A stretch of 12,710 nucleotides of DNA from Faucicola sp032089155 (lineage in GTDB: Bacteria > Pseudomonadota > Gammaproteobacteria > Pseudomonadales > Moraxellaceae), in contig DAMDEV010000069.1 of the NCBI GenBank assembly GCA_032089155.1, positions 1 through 12,710 of the forward strand. Reading direction: 5' to 3'. Below the pieces are notes generated by a model. It was given only the letters and a program-made list of their open reading frames with translations. It was not told the DNA's origin and did no database searches. Both the position numbers and the translations under genes were made by a program. Each line of letters begins with the position of its first letter. The first letter of the stretch is position 1. Below are positions 1-6,040 of the stretch, in pieces.

Positions 1-444
1 GAGCGCCGTAATATCAAATGCCGTTTGATGTCAGCCTTACCAATTGGCGAAGTGACTGAAAACTACAGCAGCCGCAACGCTATTCGCTATTTACAGAACA
101 ATGAAGTGTGTGTGTTTGTCGCAGGTACCGGCAATCCGTTTTTTACTACAGATACCGCAGCGTGTTTACGTGGCATCGAGATTGAAGCCAATTTAATCCT
201 AAAAGCCACCAAAGTCGATGGCGTGTATAACAAAGACCCAAACACCCATGACGATGCCGTCAAATACGACGAACTCACCTTTGACCAAGTGCTGGATCAA
301 AAATTGGGCGTGATGGATTTGACTGCGATTGCGTTGCTGCGTGAGCATAACGTACCGCTGCAAGTATTTGATATGGCAAAACCCAATGCGCTACTTCATG
401 TGGTGATGGGCGAGTCAGAAGGCACCAAAGTTATCAATCACTAA
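1..444 (+). CDS. pyrH: UMP kinase (uridylate kinase), 3' part; start lies outside the window
   Basis: PyrH phosphorylates UMP to UDP with ATP in cytoplasmic pyrimidine nucleotide synthesis. It belongs to the amino-acid-kinase fold family and is normally a hexamer. The frame is open from base 1, so the window begins inside the gene; the 147 visible residues are roughly the last 60% of a typical protein of about 240 residues. Recognisable family segments are RLMSALPIG near the visible start, then AGTGNPFFTTDTAACLRGIE, the nucleotide/UMP-binding stretch, then LKATKVDGVY, and a C-terminal KPNALLHVVMGE block. All align without gaps to E. coli PyrH from memory. The TTG at 25 and ATG at 28 are internal codons, not starts. 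The gene is 39 bases upstream of frr, the usual pyrH-frr pairing. The product is certain; only the 5' end is missing. Confidence 0.97.
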   Translation, partial: ERRNIKCRLMSALPIGEVTENYSSRNAIRYLQNNEVCVFVAGTGNPFFTTDTAACLRGIEIEANLILKATKVDGVYNKDPNTHDDAVKYDELTFDQVLDQKLGVMDLTAIALLREHNVPLQVFDMAKPNALLHVVMGESEGTKVINH

Positions 445-483
445 TTTCTAAATTTGACATATATAGTTTTAAAAGGACACAAC

Positions 484-1038
484 ATGATTAACGATATTAA
501 AAAACAAGGCGAAGACAAAATGAAAAAGGCGATTGAAGCCTTAGAAAATGCCTTTAGTAAATTACGTACGGGCCGTGCCCATCCTGGTATTTTGCAGGGT
601 GTGATGGTGTCTTACTATGGCTCTGAGATGCCACTTAATCAAGTGGCGAGCATCAACGTTGAAGACTCGCGTACCCTGTTAGTGCAGCCTTTTGACCGTA
701 GCATGGTGCAGGCAGTGGACAAAGCAATTCGTGAATCAGATTTGGGTCTTAACCCAATGAGCGCAGAAGTGATTCGAGTACCATTACCCGCATTGACGGA
801 AGAAACCCGTAAAGATATGCAAAAATTGGCACGTCATGAAGCTGAAGAGCGCCGTGTATCCGTGCGTAATGCCCGCCGTGATGCCAACAATGCCTTAAAA
901 GCCTTGGTAAAAGACAAGCAAATTTCAGAAGACGATGAACGCCGCGCCAATGACGACATCCAAAAAATGACCGATAAATACATTGATAGCATTGATAAAA
1001 TGCTCTCTAGCAAAGAAGCAGAGTTAATGGCCGTTTAA
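484..1038 (+). CDS. frr: Ribosome recycling factor
   Basis: RRF splits the post-termination ribosome together with EF-G, releasing the 50S subunit so that ribosomes can be reused. The 184-residue product matches the family length (185 in E. coli). It shows the N-terminal helix with KLRTGRAHPGIL, the domain II segment VSYYGSEMPLNQVASI, VEDSRTLLVQPFDRS, LGLNPMSAEVIRVPLPALTEE, and the long arginine-rich helix RRVSVRNARRDANNALKAL that contacts rRNA. It ends in the typical DKMLSSKEAELM. I chose ATG 484 because AAAAGGA lies just upstream (about 471-478) and the protein then begins MINDIKKQ, as in homologues. A TTG at 454 would add ten residues with no counterpart. Compared with E. coli it is one residue shorter in the LNPxSA loop. 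It follows pyrH closely and is probably co-transcribed with it. Confidence 0.97.
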   Translation: MINDIKKQGEDKMKKAIEALENAFSKLRTGRAHPGILQGVMVSYYGSEMPLNQVASINVEDSRTLLVQPFDRSMVQAVDKAIRESDLGLNPMSAEVIRVPLPALTEETRKDMQKLARHEAEERRVSVRNARRDANNALKALVKDKQISEDDERRANDDIQKMTDKYIDSIDKMLSSKEAELMAV

Positions 1039-1082
1039 TCGTTATTTATCCAATAAAAGAACCAATTCATAAGAAGTAGGTC

Positions 1083-1823
1083 ATGGTCGAGTTAAAGGCA
1101 GCAATGCCACAACATATTGCTATCATTATGGATGGCAATAACCGCTATGCCAAAGCCCATGGGCTACCAACCGGTGGTGGGCATATTGCCGGCAAAGATA
1201 ATTTAGACCCTTTGGTTGAGCATTGCATGGATATTGGTATTCGTGCGTTGACGGTGTTTGCTTTTTCTAGCGAAAATTGGCAGCGCCCAGCCAATGAAGT
1301 GGCGCTATTGATGAAGCTACTGGAGCAAACCGTCCATGACCAATTACCGCGGATGCTGCGTCATCAAATTTCTTTGCGTTTTATCGGTGATAGGGGTGCC
1401 TTGACACCGCATTTACGCGCGATTATGCAAGATGCAGAAGAGCAAACTGCCCACTTTACTAAAATGAGTTTGGTGATTGCCATCAGCTACGGCGGTCAGT
1501 GGGACATCGTCAATGCCTGCCGCCAAGTTGCCAAGCAAGTGGCACAAGGCGCACTTACTGCCGATGCCATTACCCAAGACGATTTTGCACGCCACCTGTC
1601 GCTATCGGATTTACCAGCGGTTGATATGTTAATCCGTACAGGGGGTGATTACCGTATTTCTAATTTTTTACTGTGGCAATGTGCGTATGCTGAGTTATTT
1701 TTTACCGAAACGCTTTGGCCAGATTTCAAGGCGGCTGAATTAGACCAAATGATTGATATTTTTATGGGTCGTGAGCGTCGATTTGGTAAGACCAGCGAGC
1801 AAGTATTAGGTTTGGGCTTTTAA
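1083..1823 (+). CDS. uppS: Undecaprenyl diphosphate synthase (cis-prenyltransferase)
   Basis: UppS condenses farnesyl diphosphate with eight isopentenyl diphosphates to make the C55 carrier used for peptidoglycan and O-antigen. The 246-residue protein has the catalytic Asp17 in IIMDGNNRYA, the SSENW motif at 62-66, RTGGDYRISNFLLWQ at 185-199 (Arg185 and Arg191 bind the IPP diphosphate), Glu204 for Mg2+, and a RERRFG tail. All sit nine residues before their E. coli positions, so the alignment needs no gaps. Odd: by this alignment E. coli Gly29, Trp31 and Arg39 become Asn20, Tyr22 and Thr30 (see findings). The start at 1083 has AGTAGG just upstream; ATG 1104 is possible but would leave only two residues before the first strand. 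The gene sits between frr and cdsA, its usual place. The family is certain. Confidence 0.96.
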   Translation: MVELKAAMPQHIAIIMDGNNRYAKAHGLPTGGGHIAGKDNLDPLVEHCMDIGIRALTVFAFSSENWQRPANEVALLMKLLEQTVHDQLPRMLRHQISLRFIGDRGALTPHLRAIMQDAEEQTAHFTKMSLVIAISYGGQWDIVNACRQVAKQVAQGALTADAITQDDFARHLSLSDLPAVDMLIRTGGDYRISNFLLWQCAYAELFFTETLWPDFKAAELDQMIDIFMGRERRFGKTSEQVLGLGF

Positions 1824-1842
1824 TTAATCAATAGGAACTGTC

Positions 1843-2730
1843 ATGTGGGAACGCATTAGAACCGCCATTATTTTGTTAGTGATTGTTGGCGTTGCGATGT
1901 TTGCTACCCGTGAGCCTATTTTGATGTTGCCGCTATTGTTAGTCGGTGCAGGCTTTGGGGCTTTTGAGTGGTCAAAGCTCATGCCGTCACTTGAACAAAA
2001 TCCCGACAGTTATGTACCGCCTACTACCCAAATTCCCACCAAACCTGCCAAACCAATCGATTATATGTATACCCTTGTGATGCTAGGGATTGTCAGTGTG
2101 TTATTGGTAATGGCAAAGCTAACTGGTAGTATAGCCTCTTGGGTGTTTTTTTGGATGGTTGCGGCGCTGATTTGGTTGGTAGCGATTGGCTGGATTCGCC
2201 GTTATCCCAACAATACGCAAGCGTGGTATGGTAAGCATTTATACGTCATTGGTATGATTATACTGTCATCCGCCATTACTGCGATGTATTACCTGTGGTC
2301 AATTTCAGCTTGGTGGCTGCTATATGTGTTTGTATTGGTGTGGTGCGCCGATAGCGGCGCTTACTTTGTCGGACGAAAATTTGGCAGGCGCAAGATGTCA
2401 CCGCATGTCTCACCCAATAAAAGTGTGGAAGGCTTATTAGGTGGACTTGCCACGGGCACGCTTGTGGTGATAGGTGTATCCTTTGGCTTGTTAAACGATT
2501 GGTCGATGACGGCTATTGGCTTGTTTTTGCTCTTATCGTTGCTCACTATCATCATGTCCGTGTTCGGTGATTTATTTGAAAGTATGCTAAAGCGCCATGC
2601 AGGAGTCAAAGATGCCGGGGCATTGTTGCCAGGGCATGGGGGCATTCTTGATCGTATTGATTCGCAGCTTTCAGCCGTGCCAATTTTTGCGTTGGGGTTT
2701 TGGGCGATGAAATTTTACAGTTTAATTTAA
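1843..2730 (+). CDS. cdsA: Phosphatidate cytidylyltransferase (CDP-diglyceride synthase)
   Basis: CdsA converts phosphatidic acid and CTP to CDP-diacylglycerol, the precursor of all membrane phospholipids, in the inner membrane. The 295-residue protein is strongly hydrophobic, with apparent membrane segments near 7-20, 27-40, 75-92, 97-117, 132-150, 155-175, 200-216 and 223-242. The C-terminal family signature is intact at 247-273: S-M-L-K-R, four residues, K-D, then GALLPGHGGILDRID, carrying the metal-binding acidic residues. An earlier conserved piece is CADSGAYFVGRKFGRRK (168-184). The Pro-rich polar insert near 50-72 (PDSYVPPTTQIPTKPAKP) is longer than I remember in E. coli and probably a loop. 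ATG 1843 has AGGA eight to twelve bases upstream and begins 19 bases after uppS, suggesting co-transcription. A long non-coding gap follows. Confidence 0.95.
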   Translation: MWERIRTAIILLVIVGVAMFATREPILMLPLLLVGAGFGAFEWSKLMPSLEQNPDSYVPPTTQIPTKPAKPIDYMYTLVMLGIVSVLLVMAKLTGSIASWVFFWMVAALIWLVAIGWIRRYPNNTQAWYGKHLYVIGMIILSSAITAMYYLWSISAWWLLYVFVLVWCADSGAYFVGRKFGRRKMSPHVSPNKSVEGLLGGLATGTLVVIGVSFGLLNDWSMTAIGLFLLLSLLTIIMSVFGDLFESMLKRHAGVKDAGALLPGHGGILDRIDSQLSAVPIFALGFWAMKFYSLI

Positions 2731-2994
2731 TGCTACATTGCATTTATTTTTCAAAATTTTCACCTCTGCTTAATATTAATCTGTTCAATACCAATCCCCC
2801 CAATATCAATTTGTTCAATCTGCTAATAAATGCAAGCTTGTTTATCACTCAATCTTTTTTGCGCAACTGTTTGTTGATTAATGCTTAAAAATCTTCTCGC
2901 GTGTTAATATGCTTATAACAGTGGCAATTTGCCGCTGTAAACGCAAAATGTTATGTTTAACCGCCGTCTGCCCGCAACTTACTAGGTCATTGTA
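2731..2994. other. Intergenic region cdsA-dxr, probable regulatory region with direct repeats
   Basis: This 264-base A+T-rich gap holds no convincing gene. Just after cdsA there is a weak 5-bp stem, AATGC (2729-2733) and GCATT (2740-2744), followed by TATTTTTC; it could be a poor terminator. Two 18-base direct repeats (2772-2789 and 2802-2819, 16 of 18 identical) are exactly 30 bases apart. A TG-extended -10-like element, TGTTAATAT at 2902-2910, is the best promoter candidate for dxr, but it has no good -35 at normal spacing. An imperfect dyad, CAGTGGCAA (2919-2927) and TTGCCGCTG (2929-2937), follows and may be an operator. AGG at 2984-2986 is the likely ribosome binding site of dxr. Confidence 0.5.
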
Positions 2995-4215
2995 ATGCTA
3001 TATTCAAGTCACACTTTACCGCAAAAAAACATTGCTATTATGGGCGCAACAGGCTCTATCGGCGATAGTACGCTATCGGTCGTCAGTCAGCATCCTGATT
3101 TGTATAACGTGGTCGGGGTGACAGGGTTTTCACGGCTGGATAAACTGTTGAGCATTTGCCAGCAATTTAAGCCAACTTATGTTTGTGTTGCCAAAGAAAA
3201 GGAAACAACATTTGCACAGATGCTCAGCGAGGCTAATCTGGACTGCAAGATTTTGATTGGTGAACAAGGTTTGGCCGAGCTTGCCACGTTAGCAGAAGTG
3301 GACATGGTGGTTGCGGCTATCGTCGGTGCTGCAGGCTTGCCATCAACGCTGGCAGCGGCTAACGCGGGTAAAACGATTTTGCTTGCTAATAAAGAAGCAT
3401 TAGTGATGGCAGGTGAGCTGATGATTAAAGCTGTCAAGCAGTCAAATGCCAAATTGCTGCCAATTGATAGTGAGCACAATGCCATTTTTCAATGTTTGCC
3501 TACCGCGGTACAACAACAGCGCAGTGCCATTCATGATGATAACCATGGTATTAAAAAGCTTTGGTTAACCGCCTCAGGTGGGCCATTTTTACACAAGACA
3601 CTCGATGATATGAAACGCGCCAGCGTTGCAGAAGCTGTCAAACACCCGAACTGGTCAATGGGGCAAAAAATATCAGTAGATAGTGCTACCATGATGAATA
3701 AAGGCTTGGAGCTGATTGAAGCAAGTTTTTTATTTGATATGCCCGTCTCTGAGATTGAAGTGGTCATTCATCCGCAAAGTATCGTGCACTCTATGGTTGA
3801 ATACAACGATGGTAGTTTTTTAGCGCAGCTTGGCAGTCCTGATATGCGTACCCCCATTGCCCATGCTATGGCATACCCCAATCGTATCAGCAGTGGGGTG
3901 GAACGTTTAGATATTTTTAAGTTAAGTAATTTAAATTTTGTCCGACCTGATTTAGAAAAGTTTAAATGCCTAGGTTTGGCTTATCAAGCCATGCAACAAG
4001 GTAGCTATGCGTGTATCGCCTTGAATGCCAGTAATGAGATAGCCGTTCAAGCGTTTTTGGATGGCGACATCCGTTTAACCGATATTGCTGATATCAATGA
4101 AAAAGTGCTATTGCAAGCCGAAAAACAGCCGATTGGGTCATTGCAAGCAATTTTGGCGGTCGATAAACTAAGTCGTGAACAAGCACACCAATGTATTGCC
4201 GATTTAAACGCTTAA
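2995..4215 (+). CDS. dxr: 1-deoxy-D-xylulose 5-phosphate reductoisomerase
   Basis: Dxr rearranges and reduces DXP to 2-C-methyl-D-erythritol 4-phosphate with NADPH, the committed step of the MEP isoprenoid pathway and the target of fosmidomycin. The 406-residue protein has the NADPH-binding loop GATGSIG at 17-23, AAIVGAAGLPSTLAA (107-121) and LLANKEALVMAG (129-140). The divalent-metal ligands are Asp158 and Glu160 in LPIDSEHNAIFQ, and Glu239 in NKGLE. The active-site flap HPNWSMGQ (217-224) and HPQSIVHSMVEY (259-270) are also present. Length is close to E. coli (398); the excess is mostly a short N-terminal extension before KNIAIMG. ATG 2995 is preceded by TAGG at 2983-2986. Its products reach UppS, encoded two genes upstream, through IPP and FPP. 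The long upstream gap suggests its own promoter. Confidence 0.97.
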   Translation: MLYSSHTLPQKNIAIMGATGSIGDSTLSVVSQHPDLYNVVGVTGFSRLDKLLSICQQFKPTYVCVAKEKETTFAQMLSEANLDCKILIGEQGLAELATLAEVDMVVAAIVGAAGLPSTLAAANAGKTILLANKEALVMAGELMIKAVKQSNAKLLPIDSEHNAIFQCLPTAVQQQRSAIHDDNHGIKKLWLTASGGPFLHKTLDDMKRASVAEAVKHPNWSMGQKISVDSATMMNKGLELIEASFLFDMPVSEIEVVIHPQSIVHSMVEYNDGSFLAQLGSPDMRTPIAHAMAYPNRISSGVERLDIFKLSNLNFVRPDLEKFKCLGLAYQAMQQGSYACIALNASNEIAVQAFLDGDIRLTDIADINEKVLLQAEKQPIGSLQAILAVDKLSREQAHQCIADLNA

Positions 4216-4254
4216 ACAGTGCTAAAAAAGTTTAAAAATAGTTGGCAACACTGG

Positions 4255-4283
4255 TTGATAATCGTTAAAAATGACTACATAAC
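4255..4283 (+). promoter_or_regulatory. Possible sigma70-type promoter for rseP
   Basis: TTGATA at 4255-4260 matches the -35 consensus at five of six bases. With a 17-base spacer it is followed by CATAAC at 4278-4283, a four-of-six -10 match. It lies about 60 bases before the rseP start, inside a 127-base A+T-rich gap. The -10 is mediocre and such matches are frequent in A+T-rich DNA, so this is only a candidate. A 7-base inverted repeat, ATCGTTA (4261-4267) and TAACGAT (4293-4299), brackets the spacer and the predicted start site. Confidence 0.3.
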
Positions 4284-4342
4284 TTATCAAGATAACGATA
4301 GTTAAATTATTTTTAGCCTGTGATTTCGTCAAAAGGATAGCC

Positions 4343-5710
4343 ATGAATTTCATCTTGACCGTTTTAGCTGCAATTGTGGTACTAGGACCTTTGGTTGCAC
4401 TACATGAGTGGGGGCATTACATTGTCGCTCGGCTGTGCGGTGTTAAGGTATTGACCTATTCAATTGGGTTTGGTCCAAAGCTGCTAAGCTGGACCAGTAA
4501 AAAAACTGGGATTAATTATGCTCTCTCTGCAATTCCGCTTGGCGGTTATGTCAAAATGCTCGATGAGCGAGAAGGCAAAGTCAATCCAGCCGAACGTCAT
4601 TTAGCCTTTAATAACCAAAAACCTTGGAAAAAAATCGCCATTGTCGCAGCAGGTCCGGTGATGAACTTACTGATTGCGATTTTTTTGTATTGGCTGCTAT
4701 TTATCACCCCAACCCAAGTCTTGGCGACCAAAGTCGGCAGTATTTTGCCCAATTCACCTGTCAGTCAAACCAGTCTCACAGTCGGTGACGAAATTGTTGC
4801 GGTCGATAATAAACCCATTCAAAGCTGGCAAGATATTAACTATGCGTTAGCCGATCGCATGGGCGAGTCGGGGCAGGTTAATTTAACGGTGAATGGCGCG
4901 CAAGGTCAAACCAATGTCGCCGTGCCAATACAGCGCTTTATGAAAGCAGAAGCGGGTAAAGCCACCAACCCCATTGATAGTCTAGGCGCGATTCCGTGGC
5001 AACCAAAAATTCCGGCGGTGGTCGGTGAAATTGTCCCAAATAGCGCTGCCGCGCGTCAAGGTCTGCAAGTCGGTGATACCATCACCCGTGTCAACGGTCA
5101 ACCGGTGAGCGATTGGCTGGCGTTTTCGCAAGTTGTCAAATCCAGCCCCGAGCAGTTATTAACCCTTGAAGTACAGCGCCAAGGCAAAATTACTACCTTA
5201 CAAGTCATGCCACAAGCAAAAAAAGATACCATGGGCAATCGATTTGGACAAATTGGCGCAGCGGCAGCAGCATCTAAGGTCACGCCGCCACCTGATTATA
5301 TAAAAACCATTCAATATACCCCCATCCAAGCGGTGGAAAAATCCGTGCATCAAACCGTTAACTTGAGTGCCATGACCCTCAAATCCATGGGTAAAATGTT
5401 GACCGGCACCATTGGGGTAGAGAACCTATCAGGTCCTATTACCATTGCCAAAGTCGCCAATCAAAGCTTTAGCATCGGTTGGGAAGCGGTATTGTCGTTT
5501 ATGGCGATTATCAGTTTAAGCCTTGCTGTGCTCAATTTATTACCCGTACCTGTGCTTGATGGGGGGCATATTGTCATGTATGCCTATGAGGCTATTTTTG
5601 GTAAACCCATGCCAGAGAAAATACAAATGATGGGAATGAATATTGGGTTAGTTTTGCTTGCAGGTTTCATGCTGTTGGCGATTGGTAACGATATCTCACG
5701 CTTGTTTTAA
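4343..5710 (+). CDS. rseP: RIP site-2 zinc metalloprotease, RseP family
   Basis: RseP is an inner-membrane intramembrane protease. In E. coli it makes the second cut in the anti-sigma factor RseA to activate sigma E, and it also clears signal-peptide remnants. The 455-residue protein has the zinc-binding HEWGH at 21-25 in the first membrane segment, the second family motif LDGGH at 405-409 (Asp406 is the third zinc ligand), and ALSAIPLGGYVKML at 60-73. A second membrane helix lies near 97-120. Two PDZ domains follow, roughly 125-200 and 222-290, the second showing SAAARQGLQVGDTITRVNGQPV. The last helices are near 380-402 and 430-448. ATG 4343 has AAAGGAT seven to twelve bases upstream. Length matches E. 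coli (450). Whether an RseA-like substrate exists in this organism cannot be seen here. It lies upstream of bamA, the standard arrangement. Confidence 0.96.
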   Translation: MNFILTVLAAIVVLGPLVALHEWGHYIVARLCGVKVLTYSIGFGPKLLSWTSKKTGINYALSAIPLGGYVKMLDEREGKVNPAERHLAFNNQKPWKKIAIVAAGPVMNLLIAIFLYWLLFITPTQVLATKVGSILPNSPVSQTSLTVGDEIVAVDNKPIQSWQDINYALADRMGESGQVNLTVNGAQGQTNVAVPIQRFMKAEAGKATNPIDSLGAIPWQPKIPAVVGEIVPNSAAARQGLQVGDTITRVNGQPVSDWLAFSQVVKSSPEQLLTLEVQRQGKITTLQVMPQAKKDTMGNRFGQIGAAAAASKVTPPPDYIKTIQYTPIQAVEKSVHQTVNLSAMTLKSMGKMLTGTIGVENLSGPITIAKVANQSFSIGWEAVLSFMAIISLSLAVLNLLPVPVLDGGHIVMYAYEAIFGKPMPEKIQMMGMNIGLVLLAGFMLLAIGNDISRLF

Positions 5711-6040
5711 TCGACCCAGATTTGGCTAAAATATTGATTTGTAGTTTTGTTTTTTCGCTAGACTTTACGTAAAATTTAGCTTACCTTATGCCAGTAAAAT
5801 TTATTTACGGATCTCTTGTACTTTGATAATACAAGCTACACATCAAAGACAAACTATTACTAGAAGTTTAATCAAGTCACCCTTTTTGATAGCATTTGTC
5901 ATTTTTAGCAAACTAAACTTAGATTACCAAACTTAGATACAAACCTAGATAAATACCTTTGGCTAACTAATTTTGGATACCTAAAAGTGACAGGTTTCAT
6001 GCATTATATTTGGGCAGTCGTCAATTCGGAAACAAGTTAT
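5711..6040. promoter_or_regulatory. rseP-bamA intergenic region, probable bamA control region
   Basis: These 330 bases contain no credible gene but much small-scale structure. In order: a 24-base imperfect palindrome at 5757-5780 around the perfect core TTTACGTAAA (5764-5773); two interlocked inverted repeats at 5815-5848; a -10-like GATAAT at 5825-5830, with TTTACG at 5804-5809 as a poorly spaced -35; an isolated -35-like TTGATA at 5886-5891; and three direct copies of AAACYTAGAT at 5915-5924, 5929-5938 and 5941-5950. No hairpin with a following T tract was found after rseP, so read-through from rseP into bamA is possible. The bamA promoter cannot be placed with confidence. Confidence 0.5.

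Noticed and set aside
2729..2750. Weak hairpin and T-rich tail after cdsA as a terminator.
   Set aside because: The stem is only five base pairs (AATGC/GCATT) and A+T-rich, and the tail is interrupted (TATTTTTC). Much weaker than the two clear terminators, so not listed as a separate feature.
2730..2888. A 52-codon frame starting with an ATG that overlaps the cdsA stop (TAATG), containing a repeated NINLFN peptide.
   Set aside because: The overlap resembles translational coupling, but there is no ribosome binding site, the peptide is a low-complexity string of Asn, Leu, Ile and Phe expected from A+T-rich non-coding DNA, and the peptide repeat is explained by the 30-base-offset DNA repeat.
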